Of a stretch of 9,196 bases of DNA, positions 1-5,754 are shown piece after piece. Position numbers and translations under genes: made by a program. The stretch lies in assembly GCA_036310185.1 (NCBI GenBank), contig JAXJSH010000133.1, positions 1-9,196 of the forward strand. The letters are read 5' to 3'. The DNA is from JALENY01 sp036310185. Lineage in GTDB: Bacteria; Bacillota; Clostridia; Lachnospirales; Lachnospiraceae. The number at the start of each line of letters is the position of its first letter. The first letter of the stretch is position 1. The notes beneath the pieces were generated by a model that saw nothing but the letters and a program-made list of their open reading frames with translations, made no database searches and was not told where the DNA came from.

Positions 1-73
1 TAGTTGTATTCTTTCTGCAGATCTGTGTCAAAGCCTCAATTTCCGGTGTTACTTTCATACTGTAATTAGACAT
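1..73 (-). CDS. Probable citrate synthase, N-terminal 24 codons only (cut by window edge)
   Basis: The leftward reading frame begins MSNYSMKV and continues VTPEIEALTQICRK before the window ends. This resembles, from memory, the N-terminus of clostridial citrate synthases (condensation of acetyl-CoA and oxaloacetate), where a similar TPEIEAL segment with conserved Cys-Arg-Lys follows a short variable start. The start at 73 is chosen because AAGGAG (complement of 82-87) lies 8 nt upstream of it; the in-frame ATG at 79 is only 2 nt from that site. The gene is transcribed divergently from pyrC. Only 24 codons are visible, so the identification rests on one short stretch and could be wrong; the start site itself is well supported. 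Confidence 0.5.
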   Translation of the reverse strand, partial: MSNYSMKVTPEIEALTQICRKNTT

Positions 74-127
74 TCGCATTACTCCTTTCTTTGTTCCAGC
101 CTATGTAACCAGTATTTATCTCCAGTC

Positions 128-149
128 AGAATCTGCTGCGGCAGATTCT
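128..149. repeat. Perfect 9-bp inverted repeat in the divergent intergenic region
   Basis: AGAATCTGC (128-136) and GCAGATTCT (141-149) form a perfect 9-bp stem with a TGCG loop. On the + strand it is followed by TTTTCT and looks like an intrinsic terminator, but no rightward gene lies upstream. On the - strand it falls in the probable 5' UTR of the citrate synthase gene, about 40 nt before its ribosome binding site. It could stop antisense reading from the left, or act as an operator or leader hairpin; the sequence does not decide. Confidence 0.6.
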
Positions 150-160
150 TTTTCTCCCTC

Positions 161-191
161 GTATAAAATGCTTTTTAACGTATTAACTCAA
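161..191 (-). promoter_or_regulatory. Weak candidate promoter for the leftward citrate synthase gene
   Basis: On the - strand TTGAGT (186-191) is followed after 17 nt by TTTTAT, or after 19 nt by TTATAC. Neither pairing is close to consensus, so this is only the best of several weak candidates in the 200-bp divergent region. Confidence 0.25.
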
Positions 192-286
192 AAAAACAAC
201 TTATGTCGTCTAGTATACCAGAAAAACCCTTTTTCGTAAACAAAAAGTGCACTGGTTCCTTTTTCCGGCCGCTTTCCGTATTCCTC

Positions 287-316
287 TTGACAGTTCTTTT
301 CCTAATCTTCTATACT
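287..316 (+). promoter_or_regulatory. Sigma-A promoter of pyrC
   Basis: A consensus -35 TTGACA (287-292) and a -10 TATACT (311-316) are separated by 18 nt. Transcription would start near 323, giving a 5' UTR of about 60 nt that contains the Shine-Dalgarno, mini-ORF and hairpin described separately. No PyrR-type anti-terminator/terminator pair is visible in this short leader. Confidence 0.75.
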
Positions 317-331
317 GATTTCAAACCATCT

Positions 332-384
332 GGAAGGAGTCGTACGGCATGCCGGAGCGCGTTCTGCCGTACATGTGACAAATT
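332..384 (+). promoter_or_regulatory. pyrC leader: strong SD, 9-codon mini-ORF and hairpin
   Basis: A strong Shine-Dalgarno GGAAGGAG (332-339) lies 9 nt before an ATG at 349 that opens a mini-ORF, MPERVLPYM, ending with TGA at 376-378. It is in the same frame as pyrC, whose ATG follows 6 nt later at 385 and has no Shine-Dalgarno of its own. The mini-ORF lies inside a hairpin: GTACGGCA (342-349) pairs perfectly with TGCCGTAC (365-372), which also places the mini-ORF ATG in the stem. PyrC could be translated by re-initiation after the mini-ORF. Alternatively, folding of the hairpin could bring the Shine-Dalgarno to about 14 nt from ATG 385. Both are inferences. Confidence 0.5.
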
Positions 385-1644
385 ATGATTATTAAAAACG
401 GTTATCTTATGGATCCTGCAACAAAAACCGAACAAAAGACTGATATTCGCGTAACAGACGGCATCATCACCGAAATCGGCACTCTTGTGCCCACGGATCA
501 GGAAGAAATCCTGGATGCATCCGGGCTTACCATTGCCCCTGGCCTGATCGACACCCACGTACATTTCCGTGATCCCGGACTCACCTATAAAGAAGACCTC
601 CATACAGGGGCTCTGGCTGCCGCAAAAGGCGGTTTTACTTCTGTAATCTGTATGGCGAACACTTTACCTGTAGTCGATAATACGGAAATACTTGCCGATA
701 TTCTTTCCCGTGCAGCAGCGGAAAAAATTCATATTTATCAGGCTGCCGCCGTAACACAGGGACTGAAAGGACAGATCATGAACGATCTGGACGCCCTTGC
801 AGATGCAGGCGCCCGCGGTTTTACCGATGACGGTTTCCCGCTTGTAAATCAGAAATATGTTCTTGACGCTATGAAAAAAGCCGCAGAACGGAATCTCCCA
901 ATCAGTTTTCATGAAGAGGATCCCTCATTTATCGAAAATGCCGGTATTAACAAAGGAGCCGTTTCTGAAAAACTGGGAATCGGCGGCGCACCGTCTATCG
1001 CTGAGGATGTCCTGGTCGCCCGCGACTGTATGCTTGCTCTCCATACCGGAGCACATGTAGTTATCCAGCATATCAGTTCGAAAAATTCAGTAGCTTTGAT
1101 TCGTACTGCAAAGAAACTGGGCGCCAATCTACATGCCGAAGCGACACCACAGCATTGTACGCTTACAGAAGATGCAGTTCTGGAAAAAGGCACACTGGCA
1201 AAACTGAATCCGCCATTCCGTACTGAAGCAGACCGCCAGGCTATTATCGCCGGACTGAAAGACGGAACCATTGACCTGATTGCAACCGATCACGCACCGC
1301 ACAGTTCCGAAGAAAAGGCGCGCGAACTCACGAAGGCACCGAGCGGCATAATCGGCCTGGAAACTGCACTTGGCCTGTGCATCACCTCTCTGGTGAAACC
1401 GGGTCATCTGACACTGATGGAACTTCTGGAAAAAATGACTGTGAATCCGGCTAAACTTTACCATCTTCCGACCGGAAAAATTCAGGTGGGTGCCCCGGCG
1501 GATCTGGTGCTATTTAATCCGGATGAAGAATGGATCGTGGACAAGTTTGTTTCAAAATCCTGCAACTCACCTTTTATCGGAAGAAAACTGTACGGAAAAA
1601 TCCACTGCACGATCTGTAACGGAAATGCAGTATACTCTCTATGA
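385..1644 (+). CDS. pyrC: Dihydroorotase (type I)
   Basis: Catalyses cyclisation of N-carbamoyl-L-aspartate to dihydroorotate, the third step of de novo pyrimidine synthesis, in the cytoplasm. The 419 residues match the length of type I bacterial dihydroorotases. Amidohydrolase landmarks are in order: metal-binding HVH in DTHVHFRDPG (His58, His60), FTDDG at 146-150 giving the bridging Asp seen in this class in place of a carboxylated Lys, FHEE (His176), IQHIS (His229), substrate-contacting NPPFR (275-279) and catalytic TDHAPH (Asp302). The protein starts MIIKNG as is usual in the family, which supports ATG 385 even though no Shine-Dalgarno lies directly before it. It stands alone between its own promoter and terminator rather than in a pyr operon. 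All key residues are present, so it should be active. Confidence 0.95.
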   Translation: MIIKNGYLMDPATKTEQKTDIRVTDGIITEIGTLVPTDQEEILDASGLTIAPGLIDTHVHFRDPGLTYKEDLHTGALAAAKGGFTSVICMANTLPVVDNTEILADILSRAAAEKIHIYQAAAVTQGLKGQIMNDLDALADAGARGFTDDGFPLVNQKYVLDAMKKAAERNLPISFHEEDPSFIENAGINKGAVSEKLGIGGAPSIAEDVLVARDCMLALHTGAHVVIQHISSKNSVALIRTAKKLGANLHAEATPQHCTLTEDAVLEKGTLAKLNPPFRTEADRQAIIAGLKDGTIDLIATDHAPHSSEEKARELTKAPSGIIGLETALGLCITSLVKPGHLTLMELLEKMTVNPAKLYHLPTGKIQVGAPADLVLFNPDEEWIVDKFVSKSCNSPFIGRKLYGKIHCTICNGNAVYSL

Positions 1645-1673
1645 TATAATCAGCAGGCAGCTATCCTACCATC

Positions 1674-1716
1674 AAAAAAGGAACCGGTTCCCATCAGGGA
1701 AAACGGTTCTTTTTTA
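1674..1716 (+). terminator. Intrinsic terminator of pyrC
   Basis: An A-run and GAACCG (1681-1686) face CGGTTC (1704-1709) and a run of T (1710-1715); inner CCC/GGG pairs close an ATCA loop. The long A/T flanks may let it work in both directions. It ends pyrC 30 nt after the stop codon, and the insertion sequence sits immediately behind it. Confidence 0.85.
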
Positions 1717-1738
1717 ATTGTGTCACAGTAAAAATAAA

Positions 1739-1757
1739 CCCCCTGCTATGCAGGGGG
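1739..1757 (+). repeat. Left-end hairpin of the IS200 element
   Basis: Perfect 8-bp stem CCCCCTGC/GCAGGGGG with a 3-nt TAT loop. Its size and its position before tnpA fit the left-end recognition hairpin of Y1 transposases. Confidence 0.75.
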
Positions 1758-1785
1758 AGGGCAGATCTTTAGATATAAGTATGAG

Positions 1786-1840
1786 CTCCTGCGCTATCAT
1801 AAAAGTGGGTCTGCAAAACCACAAATAAATAGCACAGGAG
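1786..1840 (+). promoter_or_regulatory. tnpA leader hairpin sequestering the ribosome binding site
   Basis: CTCCTG-c-GCTAT (1786-1797) pairs with ATAGC-a-CAGGAG (1829-1840): 11 pairs with a single C/A mismatch. The right arm contains most of the tnpA Shine-Dalgarno AGGAGG (1836-1841), so the folded mRNA would hide it. Inside the loop GTGG (1805-1808) can also pair with CCAC (1819-1822). Repression of tnpA by a leader stem-loop over the ribosome binding site is known for Salmonella IS200, so the same control is likely here. Confidence 0.7.
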
Positions 1841-1849
1841 GTCCTAAGA

Positions 1850-2323
1850 ATGGACACAAATAGTTTAGCTCATACGAAATGGGAATGCAAGTATCACATC
1901 GTTTTTGCACCAAAATATCGTCGACAGGTAATCTACAAGGATATTAAAGCAGATGTAGGACAAATACTGGGAACTTTATGTAGAAGAAAAGGGATAGAAA
2001 TAATCGAAGCAGAATGCTGCAGTGATCATATCCATATGCTGGTGAGGATTCCACCCAAATATTCCGTATCAGAAATAGTGGGATACTTAAAAGGAAAAAG
2101 TTCGTTAATGATATTTGAAAAGCATGCGAATTTAAAGTACAAGTATGGAAACAGACATTTCTGGTGTCGCGGATATTATGTAGATACAGTAGGAAAGAAT
2201 ACAGCTGCAATCAAAGCGTATATTCAGAATCAGTTGAAAGAAGATTTAGAATACGATCAAATGTCATTAGTAGAGTATATCGACCCGTTTACGGGTGAGC
2301 CGGTGAAGAAAAACAAGAAATAA
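1850..2323 (+). CDS. tnpA: IS200-type Y1 transposase (HUH single-strand transposase)
   Basis: Cuts and joins the top strand of the insertion sequence at its end hairpins, forming a 5'-phosphotyrosine intermediate and working as a dimer. The 157 residues are the normal length for IS200/IS605 TnpA. The N-terminal THTKWECKYH-like segment reads AHTKWECKYHIVFAPKYRR, a family hallmark. The metal-binding HUH motif is His60-Ile-His62 in SDHIHMLV, and the catalytic tyrosine is Tyr124 in AIKAYIQNQ, with Gln128 one turn further. The WCRGYYVDTVG segment before it is also typical. No frameshift or stop is present, so the enzyme looks intact. The start ATG has AGGAGG 8 nt upstream, hidden in the leader hairpin. 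Tail residues after about 145 are Lys-rich and variable. Confidence 0.95.
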   Translation: MDTNSLAHTKWECKYHIVFAPKYRRQVIYKDIKADVGQILGTLCRRKGIEIIEAECCSDHIHMLVRIPPKYSVSEIVGYLKGKSSLMIFEKHANLKYKYGNRHFWCRGYYVDTVGKNTAAIKAYIQNQLKEDLEYDQMSLVEYIDPFTGEPVKKNKK

Positions 2324-2505
2324 ACCACTTGGAGTGGTAGTAGGAAATCAAAGCAAACCAGCAAGCCCCTTTTGGGGCTGCGCCGAAGTAAGGAAGCACT
2401 GAATAAGCCCCTTTAGGGGCAGCTGTGAATGTGGTGCAGTTGTCAGACCTTCAGTGCGCCTTCCGGGCGCAAGCAGGTAATAGCCCCTTATAGGGGCAGA
2501 ACAAG
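2324..2505 (+). ncRNA. Structured non-coding region of the IS element (candidate RNA, function unknown)
   Basis: No ORF of note lies here, yet the sequence is packed with self-complementarity. ACCACT/AGTGGT (2324-2338) directly follows the tnpA stop. Three similar hairpins have GCCCC/GGGGC stems: AGCCCC-TTTT-GGGGCT (2364-2379), GCCCCT-TT-AGGGGC (2407-2420) and GCCCCT-TAT-AGGGGC (2483-2497). TGCGCC/GGCGCA forms 2455-2471. GCACTGAA (2396-2403) pairs perfectly over a distance with TTCAGTGC (2450-2457). This long stem encloses the second GCCCC hairpin and a CAGCTG/CAGTTG helix (2420-2442), making a three-way junction. In IS605-like elements the same place holds the omega RNA used by TnpB, but no tnpB is present. 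It could be a stand-alone guide-like RNA, a regulator of tnpA, or DNA structure used in transposition. Confidence 0.55.
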
Positions 2506-2524
2506 CCACCCGCTAAGCGGGTGG
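2506..2524 (+). repeat. Right-end hairpin of the IS200 element
   Basis: Perfect 8-bp stem CCACCCGC/GCGGGTGG with a 3-nt TAA loop, of the same geometry as the left-end hairpin but different sequence. It marks the right end, with cleavage expected a few nucleotides to about 20 nt further right. Confidence 0.75.
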
Positions 2525-2622
2525 TATTGACTCTGCAATTTTTTGCAACTATTCAAAAGGAGTGAACACATATCAGTCTATTCTGGTATTTTGTAAATGA
2601 TTTGATAAAGAAATTTTGAAAC

Positions 2623-2656
2623 AAAAAATAGGAAACCTTTTGATTAAGATTTCCTA
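2623..2656 (-). terminator. Intrinsic terminator of the tRNA-Leu transcript
   Basis: Read leftward, TAGGAAA (2656-2650) pairs with TTTCCTA (2635-2629), extended by AAG/CTT beyond one mismatch, and is followed by six T (2628-2623). It lies 15 nt after the tRNA, as expected for a single-gene tRNA transcript. Confidence 0.8.
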
Positions 2657-2670
2657 CTTTCTAATAGTCA

Positions 2671-2755
2671 TGCGGAAGATGGGACTTGAACCCACACGAC
2701 TGCAATAGTCACAAGATCCTTAGTCTTGCTCGTCTGCCAGTTCCGACACTTCCGC
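2671..2755 (-). tRNA. tRNA-Leu, anticodon AAG
   Basis: All parts of a class II tRNA are present on the - strand: acceptor GCGGAAG paired with CTTCCGC, discriminator A, an anticodon stem CAAGA/TCTTG with loop CTAAGGA giving anticodon AAG (2721-2719), a long variable arm with GACT/AGTC, and a T loop TTCAAGT on a GTGGG/CCCAT stem. The long variable arm, discriminator A and G37 fit leucine. No CCA is encoded, so it must be added after transcription. A34 would need deamination to inosine by TadA to read CUU, CUC and CUA. A at this position is uncommon in bacteria outside tRNA-Arg(ACG). It stands alone with its own promoter and terminator. Confidence 0.93.
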
Positions 2756-2770
2756 GCGTCAACAAATGTT

Positions 2771-2799
2771 ATTATAGGGGAAGTATTCCTGTTTGTCAA
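2771..2799 (-). promoter_or_regulatory. Perfect consensus sigma-A promoter of the tRNA-Leu gene
   Basis: On the - strand TTGACA (2799-2794), a 17-nt spacer and TATAAT (2776-2771) match consensus exactly. Transcription would begin 7-9 nt before the mature tRNA 5' end at 2755. The G/C-containing stretch just after the -10 (CGCG at 2757-2754) may act as a discriminator for stringent control, which is an inference. Confidence 0.9.
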
Positions 2800-3107
2800 C
2801 ACTTTTTTTAATTTTTTTTAATATTTTTTGTTCAACCTCTAATTCGCTAGTTTTCGTTTGTTTCAGAATAGCGTTTTCAACAATGACGATATAAAAAATT
2901 ACTGATACTTTTCTTCAAATGTGATATATTGTTATCGTTAAGGCATTACTTTTTTGTGTTGGAAGAATACTTCATAAAATCTTAAGAAAGAAAACGAAAA
3001 AAATCAATAATTTTTCACCCTTTTTTCATCTAGTTGTGATATACTGTGTATCTAAATAAATGAATGAATGAAATAAAAAGAAATACGTAAGAAAATAAAG
3101 GAAAATT
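2800..3107 (+). promoter_or_regulatory. AT-rich upstream region of the L,D-transpeptidase with two extended -10 promoter candidates
   Basis: No gene is seen in these 308 bases. Two similar blocks share the pattern TGTGATATAyTGT: one has TATATT at 2925-2930, the other TATACT at 3040-3045, each preceded by TGA, an extended -10 motif. Neither has a good -35 box. The second would give a 5' UTR of about 55 nt with ATGAATGAATGA repeats and the Shine-Dalgarno AAAGGA (3097-3102), 5 nt before ATG 3108. The shared block could also be a repeated regulator site. Poly-T tracts fill 2803-2830. Confidence 0.45.
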
Positions 3108-4967
3108 ATGAGCGCAAAAAACAACGAGAACCAAAACAGGAGAAATCAAAACAACCGAAGACAAAACAACCGGACTCAAAATACCAGAAATCAAAATGGC
3201 AGAAACCAAAATAACGGGAACCAAAACGCGAGAAACCGGAACAACGGCACCCAAAACAGCCGGACTCAAAATGCCAGAAGTCAGAACAACAGAAATCAAA
3301 ATAATAGGAATCATCCAGGCAGAAGCCAAAACCAGGCACCGGAAAGACGAGTTGCTCAAAACCCTCGTCAAACCAGAAATGCAAAAACCAGAAAAAAGGT
3401 AAACCCAACCATCCTGGTTGCCTCACTGTCTCTGGTATGTATTCTGGCAATTGCCCTTGGTGTTTATCTGTATTATGGTTATCAGCATAAAGAGGAATTC
3501 TTCAAAGGCACCACGATCAACGGGATCGATGTAGGTGGTATGACCGTAGAGGAAGTCGAAACAATGCTTGCAGAAAAAACAAACAATTATGATCTGGTGG
3601 TAACCGCCAAAGATGGTCAGACAGCTGAAATTACAGCAAAAGATATTGATTACCATTATGTTTCCGACGGTTCTGTTCAGAAAATTTTTGACAAGCAGAT
3701 CTGGTGGCTGTGGGTCAAAGGTTATATCGGAGACAAGAGGGATTCCCATGAGGCTTCCGCAGGTGTCGCATATGACAAAGATGCTCTGAAAAACATCATG
3801 AACTCCTGGAGTTTCATGATCAAAGAAAATCAGACAGCACCGGTTGATGCTGCTCTCTCTTATGTTGAGAATCAGTATGTTGTAACCGAACATACAGACG
3901 GCAATACTATTGATGAAACACTTATGTTTGATGCCCTTGTTGCCGCTGTCAATAATTCAAAAAAAGAATTAAATATAGAAGAAGCCGGAGCATACGTTCT
4001 GCCGGCCGTGACCAGTGACGACGAAGTACTGAATGATAATGCAAAAACACTGAACGAGCAGATAAACTGTACTATCGTCCATAATATGCCGGACGGTACT
4101 ACAAAAGTACTTAACCCGGAGACTCTGCGTTCCTGGATGTCTACCGATGAAAACGGACGTTACTACCGTGATGATACCGTGTTTAATGAAAAAATTGCTG
4201 CTTATGTTCAGGAATTAAACGCGGCGATTGAAGCTAACAACGGAAGTACAGTTACCTTTACCAGCTGTAATCCGAGCAACCCCCGACAAATCAGCATCAA
4301 AAATTACACCGGCGGTAAATGGACACTGGATGTGGAACAGGAAACCACTCAGCTGACAAATGAAATTTTCACAAATGCCTCTGCTACACGCGAACCGATA
4401 TACAGCTCCCGCAAATTCCAGGGAAACGGAGCTCTTGGAAGCACCTATGTAGAAATCGACATGTCCGCTCAGCATCTGTGGTACTTTGAAGGTAATCAGC
4501 TCATGCTGGAATGTGACATTGTAAGCGGTACTTACACCAATTCCAACCGTCGCACACCGGAAGGTATCTATAGCGTAGACTATAAACAGGAAGACCGTGT
4601 ACTGCGAGGTGAGATGGTCGAAACGGTCACAGAAGTTCAGGTACCGGTAGAAGTTACGGTTCCGGGGACCGACCCGGTTCTGGATGAATACGGCAATGTA
4701 ATTCAGGACGGTACACCTCCAACCACTACCATCCAGTACAAAACTGAAACGAAAGTGGAACAGAAACCGGAATATGAAACTCCGGTTAATTACTGGATGC
4801 CATTCAACGGCGGCATCGGTATGCACGATGCATCCTGGCGCGGCTCATTCGGCGGAACCATCTACAAATATAGTGGTTCCCACGGATGTATCAACATGCC
4901 GCTCAGCAAGGCAGGCGAATTATACAGTATGATTGAAACAGGCTGTACCGTGGTTTGCTATTATTAA
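3108..4967 (+). CDS. Membrane-anchored L,D-transpeptidase (YkuD) with Asn/Gln/Arg-rich N-terminal tail
   Basis: Forms 3-3 cross-links or attaches proteins in peptidoglycan outside the membrane. The 619 residues comprise four parts. A cytoplasmic tail (1-99) contains about 14 pentapeptides of the type NQN-x-R. One transmembrane segment follows at about 101-125. Next is a long extracellular part (about 130-440) that begins GTTINGIDVGGMTVEEV, typical of the PG_binding_4 domains in clostridial enzymes of this type. The C-terminal YkuD domain spans 445-619. Its catalytic motif is SHGCINMP with Cys594 and His592, and the partner His573 lies in GIGMHDASW. Between RVLRGE and TPVNYWMPF (about 502-556) there is an extra loop of about 55 residues rich in Val, Thr, Pro and Glu, absent from simpler members as I remember them. 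The gene appears monocistronic and intact. Confidence 0.92.
   Translation: MSAKNNENQNRRNQNNRRQNNRTQNTRNQNGRNQNNGNQNARNRNNGTQNSRTQNARSQNNRNQNNRNHPGRSQNQAPERRVAQNPRQTRNAKTRKKVNPTILVASLSLVCILAIALGVYLYYGYQHKEEFFKGTTINGIDVGGMTVEEVETMLAEKTNNYDLVVTAKDGQTAEITAKDIDYHYVSDGSVQKIFDKQIWWLWVKGYIGDKRDSHEASAGVAYDKDALKNIMNSWSFMIKENQTAPVDAALSYVENQYVVTEHTDGNTIDETLMFDALVAAVNNSKKELNIEEAGAYVLPAVTSDDEVLNDNAKTLNEQINCTIVHNMPDGTTKVLNPETLRSWMSTDENGRYYRDDTVFNEKIAAYVQELNAAIEANNGSTVTFTSCNPSNPRQISIKNYTGGKWTLDVEQETTQLTNEIFTNASATREPIYSSRKFQGNGALGSTYVEIDMSAQHLWYFEGNQLMLECDIVSGTYTNSNRRTPEGIYSVDYKQEDRVLRGEMVETVTEVQVPVEVTVPGTDPVLDEYGNVIQDGTPPTTTIQYKTETKVEQKPEYETPVNYWMPFNGGIGMHDASWRGSFGGTIYKYSGSHGCINMPLSKAGELYSMIETGCTVVCYY
3129..3335 (+). 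repeat. 15-bp tandem repeats encoding NQNxR pentapeptides
   Basis: About 14 imperfect 15-nt units, roughly CAAAAyrrCmGrAAy, encode residues 8-76 of the transpeptidase as pentapeptides such as NQNNR, TQNTR, NQNGR and SQNNR. Positions 2 and 3 (Gln-Asn) are best kept and the fifth is usually Arg. The period is kept exactly at DNA level, so copy number could change by slippage without shifting the frame. Confidence 0.9.
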
Positions 4968-5030
4968 TCATCTGTTTCATTAACAAACAGGCAGTATAAT
5001 TTATTGTTTTATTGACACCCAATAAAAACG

Positions 5031-5071
5031 CCCCGACATATCCACTTAAAATTGATATGCCGGGGTATTTT
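5031..5071. terminator. Bidirectional intrinsic terminator between convergent genes
   Basis: CCCCGACATATC (5031-5042) pairs with GATATGCCGGGG (5054-5065) with one A/C mismatch and an 11-nt loop. On the + strand TATTTTTAT follows; on the - strand CGTTTTTATT follows. It can therefore end both the transpeptidase gene and the leftward gene remnant at 5152-5739. Confidence 0.85.
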
Positions 5072-5151
5072 TATCCCATTTCTTCTCTGGCCGGTTTCAC
5101 ACTCTTCTTCTGATTCAATGATTTTCTGTTTTCTTCCTCATATCTCGCATC

Positions 5152-5754
5152 TTATTCCAACTCGGCAATTCGGGATACAGCCACGTAAATTTCCTGAATT
5201 TTATACCAGGTACGATAATCCACAATTCCGGAAACCGGAAGTCCGAATACGGACTGGAACACCCGAACTGCCTCCTGGGTATCCTCACCGTACTCTCCGC
5301 CTGCCACGGGAATATCCGGGATAGCCGGATAGGCACCGCGAATGGTATTCAGCTGTTCCTGTATCTGTCTTACTTTCAGTCCACTGCTGCCGATATCCAG
5401 ACTGTATCCGGGCCAGGAAGCCGGTACGCCGGATATTTCCTCCGCCGTATTGATGTACATATCATCTCCATAATAATACCGGATAATATCGATCGGCGCA
5501 TAATTCTGATCACCAAGATACTTGCTGCCCCACTGACTCAACCAGTTTGGACAAGTCACACGTTTCCCATCGCAGTACTGCGTAAGAATCGGCTGACGCA
5601 CATTCGGACGGGACAGATAATTATCAAAAATCTCATCCACCGCTTCATCTATACTGTCAAAAATATTTCTGCCTCGCATCCATTTATGATCATATGCAGT
5701 AGATGACGTAATGGTAAAATCATATCCTTTATTGCGATACCCCGAAACCATCAC
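5152..5754 (-). pseudogene. SpoIID-like/peptidoglycan-binding protein, C-terminal part cut by integration
   Basis: What remains is a frame of 200 codons, of which about 195 from TATCGC (5739-5734, YRNKGYDF) are native. The first part, YDFTITSSTAYDHK to LSQWGSKYLGDQNYAPIDIIRYYYGDD, resembles the SpoIID/LytB-type domain, where SQWG and the final YYY are hallmarks. A PG_binding_1 domain follows at about 122-190 (GSSGLKVRQIQEQLN, then YGEDTQEAVRVFQ and GLPVSGIVDYRTW). Complete relatives, as I recall, have roughly 60-100 more residues in front, beginning with a conserved segment about aligned ends. Here the 5' part is missing and the frame runs instead into the 3' end of the recombinase gene. The GTG at 5754 is formed by element sequence and has no sensible ribosome binding site. 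Its promoter is lost, so it is probably not expressed from its own signals. Confidence 0.8.

Larger units (their letters stand above)
1735..2531 (+). mobile_element. IS200-type insertion sequence (IS200/IS605 family), tnpA only
   Basis: The element carries one Y1 HUH transposase and is bounded by two small perfect hairpins instead of terminal inverted repeats, as is typical of this family. The left one is CCCCCTGC-TAT-GCAGGGGG (1739-1757) and the right one CCACCCGC-TAA-GCGGGTGG (2506-2524). In the known family TnpA recognises such subterminal hairpins and moves a single-stranded DNA circle without target duplication. The exact cleavage sites cannot be fixed by eye, so the given ends are approximate by 10-20 nt. 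There is no tnpB. A long structured non-coding stretch lies between tnpA and the right hairpin. It sits between the pyrC terminator and the tRNA-Leu terminator and breaks no visible gene. Confidence 0.85.

Noticed and set aside
203..388. Open frame of 61 codons with a hydrophobic stretch, ending just over the pyrC start
   Set aside because: It has no ribosome binding site, contains the pyrC promoter inside it, and would be an unlikely small membrane protein; chance frame.
2364..2524. Regular hairpins that at first look like a short CRISPR-type or REP repeat array
   Set aside because: Spacing is irregular, units are only about 14-16 bp palindromes, spacers are not of equal length and all lie inside the insertion sequence.
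2564..2602. Short frame GTG AAC ACA TAT after a GGAG sequence
   Set aside because: Only 12 codons, and it stops before the tRNA terminator. No sign of a real gene, possibly an old remnant.
3030..3450. Two leftward frames opposite the pentapeptide repeats
   Set aside because: Their repetitive Val/Ile/Ser- or Phe/Cys-rich texts are the antisense reading of the 15-bp repeats.
4215..4826. Leftward open frame of 203 codons inside the transpeptidase gene
   Set aside because: It is antisense to a well-supported coding sequence with conserved motifs, has no ribosome binding site and no recognisable domain.
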